The notes beneath the pieces were generated by a model. The model worked only from the letters and a program-made list of their open reading frames with translations, was not told the origin of the DNA and ran no database searches. Of a stretch of 64,000 bases of DNA, positions 16,790 through 25,319 are shown piece after piece; positions within the stretch are counted from its first letter, which is position 1; every line of letters starts with the position of its first letter. A program made the position numbers and the translations under genes. Location: positions 620,001 to 684,000 of the forward strand of contig NZ_LKBA01000004.1 in assembly GCF_001307765.1 (NCBI RefSeq), given 5' to 3'. Source of the DNA: Aliiroseovarius crassostreae (GTDB lineage: Bacteria; Pseudomonadota; Alphaproteobacteria; Rhodobacterales; Rhodobacteraceae).

Positions 16790-17646
16790 CCGCCGCGGGC
16801 ACCTCTGGCCAATTGCGCGCGGCTGCGCAATTGACCGAGGGGTTGCCCTCACTTCTGCTGGCGGCCCGTCACCTTGCGGATACGGTGCAGCTCGGAGATC
16901 ACGGGCGCAGGCGGGCCGGGCAGGGGGATGCATTCTGGCAGTTTCGCACGGCCCAGCCCGGCGACCCGGCGCATCGGGTCGACTGGCGTCGCTCGGCCCG
17001 TTCGGATCAGGCTTTTATCCGTGACCGGGAATGGCAGGCAGCTCAGACGGTGATGATCTGGGTGGATCCTGCGGCGTCGATGGGGTTTAGCTCAGAGCGA
17101 AACCTGCCTAGCAAAGGCGCGCGCGCGCAGCTGATTTCCCTTGCCGCGGCCCTTTTGTTTCTGCGTGCGGGGGAGCGGGTGGGGTTTGTCGGTGACGCGC
17201 GCCCACCCATGCTAGGAGAAGGGCGCCTGCCGTCCCGACTGGATGGGTTGACCATGGCCCCCGCAATGCCAGACCATTTTCCACGCCGCGCCCGTGCGCT
17301 GATCCTGACCGATGGATTGGCGGACCCGGAAACCTATTTCGGCGCGCTGGAGCAAGCCGCTCAGGCCCGTGTGAAAGGGGCCTTCCTTCAGGTGCTGGAC
17401 CCGGCAGAAGAACACTTCCCTTACACCGGGCGCACCCTGTTCATGGATATGCTGGACAGCCCCCGTTTTGAGACACAGGAAGCCGCTGATCTGCGCGATG
17501 CGTATCAGGCGCGGTTGAAAGCCCGTAAAACCCTGCTGTCCGAGGCCTGTGCTCAGGCCGGGTGGGTCTATCATGCCCATGTCACCCACGATGCGCCTGC
17601 CGCAGTGCTGATGTGGCTTTATCGTGCATTGGAAGGGGGGGCGTAA
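16786..17646 (+). CDS. DUF58 domain protein (VWA-like partner of MoxR)
   Basis: A 286-residue protein with the DUF58 core. GDAFWQFRTAQPGDPAHRVDWRRSAR is the family hallmark (about residues 45-70). A degenerate VWA fold follows (VMIWVDPAASMGF, RALILTDGLADP). It overlaps moxR by ATGA and the next gene by TAATG. MoxR-DUF58 pairs are near-universal; the client in this family is not known. There are no membrane segments. Confidence 0.9.
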   Translation: MTAAGTSGQLRAAAQLTEGLPSLLLAARHLADTVQLGDHGRRRAGQGDAFWQFRTAQPGDPAHRVDWRRSARSDQAFIRDREWQAAQTVMIWVDPAASMGFSSERNLPSKGARAQLISLAAALLFLRAGERVGFVGDARPPMLGEGRLPSRLDGLTMAPAMPDHFPRRARALILTDGLADPETYFGALEQAAQARVKGAFLQVLDPAEEHFPYTGRTLFMDMLDSPRFETQEAADLRDAYQARLKARKTLLSEACAQAGWVYHAHVTHDAPAAVLMWLYRALEGGA

Positions 17647-20474
17647 TGGGCGCGCTGGGGTTTGCATCGCCATGGTTGCTGTTGGCCCTGTTGGGGCTGC
17701 CCGCCCTGTGGTGGCTGTTGCGGGCCATACCGCCCGCGCCAATCCGGCGCCGCTTTCCGGCGGTCACGTTGCTGCTTGGCCTTTCGGATCAGCGGGTAGA
17801 GGCGCGTAAAATGCCGCTTTGGCTGCTCTTGCTGCGCCTGTTGGCCCTGGCCCTTGTGATTATCGGCCTTGCGGGGCCGGTTCTGTCGCCGGACAAACCT
17901 CGCAGCGCCGAGGGGCCACTGATCGTGGTGATCGACAGTTTCTGGCCCGCTGCCGCAGATTGGGGGCAGCGCGTGGCCACCGTGGACAAGATCCTGCAAC
18001 AGGCTGAACAGGCCGGGCAGGTGGCGTTGATTGCCCTGTCCGATCAGGAAACCCTGCCCGCTCTGGCACCCGCCGCCCTCTGGCGGGAGCGGCTGGCGAC
18101 AATGACACCTGTGCCATGGGACGGGGCATACCCGCTGTCCACCCTTGCAGCCCTGCCCGAGGGGCACACGGTCTGGATCTCTGACGGGGTGGCGCGGTCA
18201 GGGCGTGGCGAAGCGCTTGCGCTGAGAGAGGCACGTGGCACGGTTGAGGTGATGCAGCCTGAACGAACGGTTCTGGCGCTTGCCCCGGCGACGCTGGACG
18301 GAAACGAGGTGCACCTGCGCGCGCTCCGTATCCCCGCGGGGCCCAGCCTGTCGGCAAAACTGCAGGCTTTTGGCCGTGATCCCATGGGACAGCTCCGCCT
18401 TCTGCACAGTGAAGACGTGGCATTTGTCGCGGGCAACAGGCAGGCCACGATCCGCCTGACCCTGCCACCAGAACTGCGCCACCGGGTGCAACGGTTCGAA
18501 GTGTCAAAGGAGGGGGCTGGGGCGTTAATGGGGCGCTCAGCCGGGCAGGTGTCACTGGTAGGAGAGGGGCTGACCCGCCGTCGGGTCGCCCTGCTGGGCG
18601 CGCAGGACAGCGAAACGCTTGCGCTTTTGCGACCGGATCATTTCCTTCGCGCCGCACTGGAACCGACAACCGAAATTGTCGAAGCCCAGCGGTTGGAAGA
18701 CGCGCTGCGGGCCAGCCCCCATGTGATTATTCTGTCCGATGTGCCGTTGATCCCGGAACCGGATCAGCGCGCGCTTGCAGAGTTTGTGGCCGAGGGCGGG
18801 CTGCTATTGCGGTTCGCAGGTCCCCGTCTTGCGACGGCCGAGGGCGCGCGCCGTGTGGAAGAGCTGTTGTTGCCGGTGCGCCTGCGGGGAAGCGGTCGCG
18901 CCGTGGGCGGTGCGATGAGCTGGGGCGCCCCGCAGCACTTGGCCCCTTTCCCCGCGGATGGTCCCTTTGCCGGGCTGCGCGTTCCTGAGGATGTCAGTGT
19001 CCGGCGGCAGGTGCTGGCGGAACCCGGCCCCGATCTGGCCGAGCGCGTTCTGGCACGCCTGTCCGATGGAACGCCGCTTGTGACCCGCAAGCTGATAGGG
19101 GCGGGGCAGGTGGTGCTGTTCCATGTCGGGGCAAATGCTGAATGGTCCAATCTGGTTCTGTCCGGGCTGTTTGTCGAAATGCTGGAGCGCCTGACCTCGG
19201 CCACGGCAACGCAGCCCCTGACCTCACAGGAGGGTGACCCGCAGGATTTACAGACCTCGCTTTGGCAGATGGACGTCGCCCTGAACGCCTTTGGGCAGCT
19301 TGAGAGCAAACAGCCCCCGCTCGTGATCAATGGCCAGGAGATGGCGCTGGCCCTGTCGGGGCAGGTGGGGCGCAACACGCCGCCCGGGCTTTATGTCAGT
19401 GATGCACGGCAGAGTGTGATCAACGCCGTGTTGTCAGACACCGAGCTTCTGCCCGCCAAATGGCCATCGCGCATCGTGCCGCATTGGGGCGGAGAGGCTG
19501 GCCCGCGCGAATTCGCCGGGCAGGTGCTTTTGGTGGCGTTCTTGCTGATTTTGCTGGATGGGATCGCGACGCTCTGGGTCTCCGGCCGGATTTTTGGTCA
19601 AACCCCTGTAAGGGCGGCGGCTCGGGATGTTCCACGGGTCTTCATCCTGACCGTGATTTTGTCCGGGGCGACGCTTGTGGCGGTGCCTGATGTTGCGCGC
19701 GCGCAGGGGGCGGGAGCAGGCGAGGCTGATGGTGGCAAGGTGGCCCGCGCCGCCGCCGAGGTGACGCTGGCACATGTGCTGACGGGGGATGCCGATCTGG
19801 ACCGGCTGGCCCAGGCGGGGCTGATGGGCTTGTCCGAGGCTTTGTTTGCGCGCAGTTCGGTTGAACCCGCCGCCCCGGTCGGGGTGGATCTTGAGCAAGA
19901 TGAGCTGTCAGTGTTTCCGCTGCTGTATTGGCCGGTCTCAGTGAAGCAACCCCTGCCGTCCGCATCGGCCTATGATCGGTTGGCGCAATATCTGGCAACG
20001 GGGGGGCTGATCTTGTTTGATACCCGTGATGCAGGGCTTGGCGGCGGCGGGGCAGAGACGCGGAAATTGCAGGATCTGGCGGCCCCTTTGTCCCTGCCGC
20101 CCCTCGACCCGATCCCGCCCGATCATGTTCTGACACGGAGCTTTTACCTGATCGACAGTTTCCCCGGTCGTCACAGTGGTCCGGTCTGGGCCGAGGCCGC
20201 TTCGCGCGGGGCAGAGCAGGTGGAGGGGATGCCATTTCGCCTGCTCAATGACGGGGTGACCCCTGTGATCATTGGTGGAAATGACTGGGCAGGGGCCTGG
20301 GCCATACATCCCGATGGAAGGCCGATCCTGCCGGTGGGACGCGGCTATGCCGGCGAGCGTCAGCGCGAAATGGCGCTGCGGTTCGGGATCAATCTGGTGA
20401 TGCATGTGTTGACCGGAAATTACAAATCCGACCAGGTACATGTCCCGGCGCTTTTGCAAAGGTTGGGGCAATGA
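17646..20474 (+). CDS. Membrane protein with BatA N-terminal and DUF4159 C-terminal domains
   Basis: A 942-residue protein. The first 85 residues hold two membrane helices of the aerotolerance regulator (BatA) N-terminal type, WLLLALLGLPALWWLLR and PLWLLLLRLLALALVIIGLAG. A degenerate VWA-like region follows, then a third helix near residue 645 (VLLVAFLLILLDGIATLWV). The C-terminal DUF4159 domain (about 735-940) has LLYWPVSV and GGLILFDTRDAG. It probably anchors the MoxR/DUF58 complex to the inner membrane. I chose ATG at 17646, which overlaps the previous stop and has a GGAAGGGGGG site; a longer frame lies inside the DUF58 gene. Confidence 0.88.
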   Translation: MGALGFASPWLLLALLGLPALWWLLRAIPPAPIRRRFPAVTLLLGLSDQRVEARKMPLWLLLLRLLALALVIIGLAGPVLSPDKPRSAEGPLIVVIDSFWPAAADWGQRVATVDKILQQAEQAGQVALIALSDQETLPALAPAALWRERLATMTPVPWDGAYPLSTLAALPEGHTVWISDGVARSGRGEALALREARGTVEVMQPERTVLALAPATLDGNEVHLRALRIPAGPSLSAKLQAFGRDPMGQLRLLHSEDVAFVAGNRQATIRLTLPPELRHRVQRFEVSKEGAGALMGRSAGQVSLVGEGLTRRRVALLGAQDSETLALLRPDHFLRAALEPTTEIVEAQRLEDALRASPHVIILSDVPLIPEPDQRALAEFVAEGGLLLRFAGPRLATAEGARRVEELLLPVRLRGSGRAVGGAMSWGAPQHLAPFPADGPFAGLRVPEDVSVRRQVLAEPGPDLAERVLARLSDGTPLVTRKLIGAGQVVLFHVGANAEWSNLVLSGLFVEMLERLTSATATQPLTSQEGDPQDLQTSLWQMDVALNAFGQLESKQPPLVINGQEMALALSGQVGRNTPPGLYVSDARQSVINAVLSDTELLPAKWPSRIVPHWGGEAGPREFAGQVLLVAFLLILLDGIATLWVSGRIFGQTPVRAAARDVPRVFILTVILSGATLVAVPDVARAQGAGAGEADGGKVARAAAEVTLAHVLTGDADLDRLAQAGLMGLSEALFARSSVEPAAPVGVDLEQDELSVFPLLYWPVSVKQPLPSASAYDRLAQYLATGGLILFDTRDAGLGGGGAETRKLQDLAAPLSLPPLDPIPPDHVLTRSFYLIDSFPGRHSGPVWAEAASRGAEQVEGMPFRLLNDGVTPVIIGGNDWAGAWAIHPDGRPILPVGRGYAGERQREMALRFGINLVMHVLTGNYKSDQVHVPALLQRLGQ

Positions 20475-22588
20475 ACGACACCCTTCCCGATTTGCAGATC
20501 CTGTTTGCCCCCCTTTTGCCATGGACGTGGCTGGCATTTCTCGCGGTGCTGGGCGTGGTGTTTCTGGCCATAGTGGTCTGGCGCAGACTGCCGGGGTGGC
20601 CGCTGCGCGCCCTTGCGCTGCTGGCGCTGGGCGTTGTGCTGACGGGGCCGAAACTGCAAGAGGAAACCCGTGATCCGCTGCCGGATATTCTGTTGGTGCT
20701 GTCTGATGAAAGCGCATCGCAAGGCCTTGGTGACCGGGCGCAGATGCGGGCGCAGGCGCTGGGCTGGCTTGGGCAGGCCGCCGGTGTCGCCCAGCTTGAT
20801 CTGCGGCAGCATGTGATCCCGACCGCGCGCGGTGACCAGGGCACGTTGCTCATGCCCGTGTTGGATGAGGCGCTTGCGACCCTGCCGCTGGCACAGTTGG
20901 CGGGGGTGGTGATCGTTTCCGACGGGGGGCTTCAGGATTTTGAAGCCGCTTCCGCGCGCCTGAGCGCGCTTTCCGTGCCGGTGCATCTTTTGCAAACCGG
21001 TCGGCAGTCGGATTGGGACCGGCGCCTGACCATCCTGCGGGCGCCGAGATTCGCCCTGGCAGGAGAGCCTGCGGTGATCCAGTTGAGGGTTGAGGCGTTG
21101 GGGCCTTTCGAGCAAGGGCCAGCCGAGCTGCGCCTCTCTGTCGATGGGGCCGCGCCCAGCCGCCATATCATCCCGGTGGGACGGGATATGGAGCTTCCCG
21201 TCGACCTCGACCATGCAGGTGAAACCGTGGTGCATCTTGAACTCGTGCCGCTTGAGGGCGAGTTGACAGATCGAAACAATCAGGCGGCGTTGCGTATCAA
21301 TGCAATCCGTGATCGGCTGCGGGTGCTGCTGGTGTCTGGCGAACCCCACCCCGGAACACGCACCTGGCGTAATCTGCTGAAATCAGATGCCTCTGTCGAT
21401 CTGGTGCATTTCACGATTCTGCGCCCGCCAAACAAGCAGGACGGGGTGCCGGTAAATGAGCTGAGCCTGATCCCCTTTCCGACGCAGGAGCTGTTCATCG
21501 ACAAGATTGACGAGTTCGACCTGATCATTTTCGATCGTTATCGGCTGCGGGGAATCCTGCCGGGATATTATCTGGAAAGCGTGCGCGATTACGTGGACCG
21601 CGGCGGGGCGGTGCTGGTTGCGGCCGGCCCGGAATTTGCGGGCGCGGAAAGCCTCTCCCGCTCCCCTCTCGGAGAGGTCTTGCCGGCCCGCCCAACCGGT
21701 CTTGTGATCAACGAAGCGATGCGCCCGGAAGTGACCGGGCTGGGCCAGCGTCACCCGGTAACCCGGGCGCTGCAATCCGATACGCCCACCGATACGCCCA
21801 CCGACAAACCCTGGGGAAAGTGGCTGCGCCATCTGGAGGTTACGCAAGATAGCGGGCAGGTGGTTCTCCAGTCTCCCGCAGGGCGGCCTTTGCTGGCACT
21901 GGACCGCGCAGGCGAGGGGCGTGTGGCGCTGATTGCCACCGATCAGCTCTGGCTCTGGGCGCGGGAGTTTGACGGAGGCGGGCCACAACTGGAGCTTTTG
22001 CGGCGGCTCGCCCATTGGATGATGGGAGAGCCGGAGCTTGAGGAAGAGGCGCTGAATGTTCGGGAAACCGAAGACGGGGGCATCGTGGTCACCCGGCAGA
22101 CCCTTGCAGACAGGCCGGAGCCCTTATTTGTGCAAACGCCGGAAGGGGAGAGGCAAGAAATGTTGATGCAACCGGACGGGCCGGGGCGTTTCAAAGCGCA
22201 GCTTTCCGGGGAGGGGGACGCGGCAGAGGCACGCGCGCAAGGCGTCTACCGGTTCTCGCAGGGGGACAAGACGGTGGTCGCGGTGCATGGCGCGGCGGCA
22301 CCGAAAGAGTTTGCCCAGCCGCTGGTCTCTCCGGACGCGTTGGAGAGCGTTCTTCCCGCAAGGCTCGGCAGGGTCTGGCTGCTCGAAACCGGGTTGCCAA
22401 GGCTGCGGGCGATAGATGCCGGGGATGTGGTGTCCGGGCGGGGATGGATCGGATACCAGCCACGCAACGCCTATCTTCGCCGGGATCTGCGGTTGCGCCC
22501 TGTGCTGCCTGCGCTGCTGTGGCTTTTGAGTGTCGCAGGCGCAGTGATACTGGCCTGGTGGCTGGAAGGCCGCCGCCGGTCTGGCTGA
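20471..22588 (+). CDS. Membrane protein with glutamine amidotransferase-like domain
   Basis: A 705-residue last gene of the MoxR operon. Two N-terminal helices (about 15-60) precede a VWA-like segment (ILLVLSDESASQGL, VVIVSDGGLQDF). A class I glutamine-amidotransferase-like fold lies at about 275-520 (RLRVLLVSGEPHPGTRTWRN, FDLIIFDRYRLRG, GGAVLVAAGPEFAG). One C-terminal helix lies near 675-697. The amidotransferase nucleophile Cys is not evident, so it is probably a non-catalytic binding fold. It overlaps the previous gene by ATGA. Confidence 0.83.
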   Translation: MNDTLPDLQILFAPLLPWTWLAFLAVLGVVFLAIVVWRRLPGWPLRALALLALGVVLTGPKLQEETRDPLPDILLVLSDESASQGLGDRAQMRAQALGWLGQAAGVAQLDLRQHVIPTARGDQGTLLMPVLDEALATLPLAQLAGVVIVSDGGLQDFEAASARLSALSVPVHLLQTGRQSDWDRRLTILRAPRFALAGEPAVIQLRVEALGPFEQGPAELRLSVDGAAPSRHIIPVGRDMELPVDLDHAGETVVHLELVPLEGELTDRNNQAALRINAIRDRLRVLLVSGEPHPGTRTWRNLLKSDASVDLVHFTILRPPNKQDGVPVNELSLIPFPTQELFIDKIDEFDLIIFDRYRLRGILPGYYLESVRDYVDRGGAVLVAAGPEFAGAESLSRSPLGEVLPARPTGLVINEAMRPEVTGLGQRHPVTRALQSDTPTDTPTDKPWGKWLRHLEVTQDSGQVVLQSPAGRPLLALDRAGEGRVALIATDQLWLWAREFDGGGPQLELLRRLAHWMMGEPELEEEALNVRETEDGGIVVTRQTLADRPEPLFVQTPEGERQEMLMQPDGPGRFKAQLSGEGDAAEARAQGVYRFSQGDKTVVAVHGAAAPKEFAQPLVSPDALESVLPARLGRVWLLETGLPRLRAIDAGDVVSGRGWIGYQPRNAYLRRDLRLRPVLPALLWLLSVAGAVILAWWLEGRRRSG

Positions 22589-22630
22589 CGCTTCAGGAGC
22601 CGGATCAATGCGCGGGCTCTTGCGTGTCGC

Positions 22631-22661
22631 CTTGATTGGTTATAATTTATTACCAATCAAG
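22631..22661 (+). promoter_or_regulatory. 31-bp near-perfect palindrome at the glcD promoter
   Basis: Arms CTTGATTGGT and ACCAATCAAG flank an AT-rich centre; 14 of 15 base pairs match. It contains TATAAT (22641-22646), a likely -10 with a weak TTGCGT -35 upstream. The inner TGGT-N11-ACCA matches the site before the GntR gene at 776-794. TTTTCT follows, so an intrinsic terminator for the MoxR operon is the alternative reading. Confidence 0.65.
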
Positions 22662-22687
22662 TTTTCTAGCCGACCGAGAGAGCCACC

Positions 22688-24133
22688 ATGGATATGCCCA
22701 AACCAGATGACAGCGTGCTCGGTCGTAAGGTCAGGATTGTCAGGCGTTTGCAAGCGGCCTTGGGGGACAAGGGTGTCATCCATGATCCGGTTGAACTTCG
22801 CGTGTATGAGTGTGACGCGCTGACCGCATATAAATGCCCGCCGCTTTGTGCCGTTCTGCCCAGATCCACCGAAGAGGTGGCCGCTGTGATGACGGTCTGC
22901 TTTGAGGAAAGTGTGCCGGTGGTGCCTCGTGGGGCGGGCACGTCCCTGGCCGGGGGATCCCTGCCGACAGCGGACAGCGTGGTGCTTGGCGTGGCGCGCA
23001 TGAACGAGGTTCTGGAAACGGATTACGACAACCGTTTCATCCGGGTGCAGGCCGGGCGCACCAACCTCTCGGTGACCGCCGCGGTTGAGGAGCACGGGTT
23101 TTTCTACGCTCCGGACCCATCATCGCAGCTGGCCTGTGCCATTTCGGGAAATATTGCGATGAATTCCGGCGGGGCCCATTGCCTGAAATACGGTGTCACC
23201 ACCAACAATTTGATGGGGGTGAAGATGGTCATGGCCAATGGTGAGGTGGTTGAGATAGGGGGCGCGCATCTGGATGCGGGGGGGCTGGATCTGCTCGGGC
23301 TGATCTGCGGCTCCGAAGGCCAGCTGGGCATCGTGACCGAAGCAACGCTGCGCATTCTGGCCAGCCCGGAAGGGGCGTGGCCCGTTCTGATTGGGTTTGA
23401 CAGCAATGAGGTCGCGGGGGCCTGTGTTTCGGACATTATCAAATCCGGGATCCTGCCTGTTGCGATCGAGTTCATGGATCGGCCCTGCATTCGTGCCACC
23501 GAGGCGTTTGCGGGCGCAGGATACCCGGATTGTGAGGCGCTTTTGATCATCGAGGTGGAAGGATCGGAGGGCGAGATCAATGATCAGCTGTCGCGCATCA
23601 TCCAGATCGCGCGTCGCCACGATCCGGTGGAAATCCGTGAAAGCGGCTCGTCTGAGGAAAGTGCACGGATCTGGTTGGGGCGCAAATCGGCCTTCGGCGC
23701 CATGGGACAGATCAATGATTACATGTGTCTGGACGGGACTATCCCGGTCAGCGCACTTCCCTATGTCCTGAAACGCATTGGCGAGATGAGCACGCAATAC
23801 GGGCTGGGTGTGGGCAATGTGTTCCATGCGGGGGACGGCAATATGCACCCACTGATCCTGTTTGACGCCAACAAACCCGGGGACCTTGAAAAATGCGAAG
23901 CTTTTGGCGCGGATATCCTGCGCCTTTGTGTCGAAGTGGGGGGGTGCCTGACCGGAGAGCATGGTGTGGGCGTGGAGAAGAGAGATCTCATGGAGGTGCA
24001 GTATTCAGCCTCGGATCTTGAGGCCCAGATGTCGGTCAAGGATGTGTTCGACCCAGGTTGGATCCTGAACCCTGCGAAAGTTTTCCCCCTTGCGTTGACA
24101 GCCAGCCGGCGCGCGGAAGGGGGATTGGAGTAA
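22688..24133 (+). CDS. glcD: Glycolate oxidase FAD-binding subunit GlcD
   Basis: A 481-residue FAD-linked subunit of the membrane-associated glycolate oxidase, which converts glycolate to glyoxylate. The PCMH-type FAD domain (about 50-230) has VPVVPRGAGTSLAGGSLP and DPSSQLACAISGNIAMNSGG. The C-terminal cap (about 240-475) has NVFHAGDGNMHP and CLTGEHGVGVEKRD, the substrate and flavin contacts of the D-lactate/glycolate oxidase family. GAGAGAG precedes the ATG. It is followed by glcE and glcF on the same strand. Its spacer to glcE is one complete copy of the dispersed repeat. Confidence 0.95.
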   Translation: MDMPKPDDSVLGRKVRIVRRLQAALGDKGVIHDPVELRVYECDALTAYKCPPLCAVLPRSTEEVAAVMTVCFEESVPVVPRGAGTSLAGGSLPTADSVVLGVARMNEVLETDYDNRFIRVQAGRTNLSVTAAVEEHGFFYAPDPSSQLACAISGNIAMNSGGAHCLKYGVTTNNLMGVKMVMANGEVVEIGGAHLDAGGLDLLGLICGSEGQLGIVTEATLRILASPEGAWPVLIGFDSNEVAGACVSDIIKSGILPVAIEFMDRPCIRATEAFAGAGYPDCEALLIIEVEGSEGEINDQLSRIIQIARRHDPVEIRESGSSEESARIWLGRKSAFGAMGQINDYMCLDGTIPVSALPYVLKRIGEMSTQYGLGVGNVFHAGDGNMHPLILFDANKPGDLEKCEAFGADILRLCVEVGGCLTGEHGVGVEKRDLMEVQYSASDLEAQMSVKDVFDPGWILNPAKVFPLALTASRRAEGGLE

Positions 24134-24190
24134 GGGGCGCTGCCCCTCGGCCATTCGGCCTCACCCCGGGATATTTGGAACAAGAAAAAG
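24134..24190 (-). repeat. Dispersed structured intergenic element, copy C (glcD-glcE spacer)
   Basis: In reverse orientation: constant hairpin GGGGC-AGC-GCCCC, variable hairpin GGCC-GAAT-GGCC, then GGATATTTGGAACAAGAAAA read forward. It starts at the base after the glcD stop and ends at the base before the glcE ATG, so it is the whole spacer. Confidence 0.9.
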
Positions 24191-25318
24191 ATGATGACAC
24201 CTGAGACTGAGGCTGATCTGGCCGAGATTTTGGCAGGCGCGCGCGCGTCCTGGCGCATTCGGGGGGGCGGCACCCGGGATATCGGGGCACCGGTTGAAGG
24301 GGAAATGCTGTCCGTCGCGGGGCTGACCGGGGTGGTGCTTTATGAACCGGGTGCGTTGACGCTTGTGGCGCAAGCGGGGACGCCGCTGGCGGAGATCGAG
24401 GCGTTGCTGGCGTCAGAAGGGCAGCGTCTGGCGTTCGAACCTTCGGATTTTCAGCCCCTTCTGGGGGGGGCAGGGGCGTCGACCATTGGCGGAGTGGTTG
24501 CGTCAAACAGCTCGGGGCCACGGCGCATTCAGGCGGGGGCGGTGCGGGATCATTGCCTTGGCGTGCGATTTGTCGATGGGGGTGGTCGGGTGATCAAGAA
24601 TGGTGGCCGGGTGATGAAAAACGTCACTGGTTATGACCTGGTCAAGCTGCTGTGCGGATCCTGGGGCACACTGGGTGTTCTCAGCGAAGTGAGCCTGAAG
24701 GTGCAGGCTCTGCCGGAAGCAGAGGTCACGCTGGTTGGGCAGGGATTGCGTGACGCAGAGGCGGTGGCGCGCCTGTCTGCTGCCCTTGGATCGCCTTATG
24801 ATGTGACCGGGGCGGCCTGTGTTGGCGGTGAGGCCCGGGTGCGTATCGAGGGCTTGGCCGCTTCGGTTGCCTACCGTGCGCGCGCGCTTCAACAAGGGGT
24901 GTTGCGGGGGTTTGACCTGGTGGAGGGAGAGGCCTCCTCTCGCCGTTGGGAGGAACTGCGTCAGGTGGCGCCGTTTGCCAACAAACCCGGTGCGGTCTGG
25001 CGCATCTCGGTGAAACCTTTGGATGGGCCGGGTCTGGTGTGCGCGCTGGCATCCATCGAACCGGAGGTGATGTATGACTGGGGCGGGGGGCTTGTCTGGA
25101 TGCGTGTTGATGAGGGGCAAGAGGCGTTTGCCTCGCTGATCCGGTCTGAAGTGAACCGTCTGGGCGGTCATGCGCTTTTGCTTCGGGCATCGGCCGCGAC
25201 GCGTGCAAAGGTGCCGGTTTTCCCGCCAGAGCCTGCGCCGCTTGCAGTCATAAGTGCCGCGCTGCGCAAGAGATTTGATCCAAACGGGGTGCTGAACCCC
25301 GGCCTGATGGGGGGCTGA
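24191..25318 (+). CDS. glcE: Glycolate oxidase FAD-binding subunit GlcE
   Basis: A 375-residue second flavin-fold subunit of glycolate oxidase. The PCMH-like half shows WRIRGGGTRDIG, GGAGASTIGGVVASNSSGPRRI and RVMKNVTGYDLVKLLCGSWGTLG, the GlcE hallmarks. The cap domain is shorter than in GlcD. It begins ATGATG directly after the repeat, whose AAGAAAAAG end is the only purine-rich stretch available as a ribosome-binding site. It is one base apart from glcF. Confidence 0.94.
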   Translation: MMTPETEADLAEILAGARASWRIRGGGTRDIGAPVEGEMLSVAGLTGVVLYEPGALTLVAQAGTPLAEIEALLASEGQRLAFEPSDFQPLLGGAGASTIGGVVASNSSGPRRIQAGAVRDHCLGVRFVDGGGRVIKNGGRVMKNVTGYDLVKLLCGSWGTLGVLSEVSLKVQALPEAEVTLVGQGLRDAEAVARLSAALGSPYDVTGAACVGGEARVRIEGLAASVAYRARALQQGVLRGFDLVEGEASSRRWEELRQVAPFANKPGAVWRISVKPLDGPGLVCALASIEPEVMYDWGGGLVWMRVDEGQEAFASLIRSEVNRLGGHALLLRASAATRAKVPVFPPEPAPLAVISAALRKRFDPNGVLNPGLMGG

Positions 25319-25319
25319 G

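Noticed and set aside
15782-22588. Defence system built on a MoxR ATPase and VWA proteins
   Set aside because: There are no nucleases, phage or mobile genes around it, and the same four-gene order is a housekeeping-type cassette in alphaproteobacteria.
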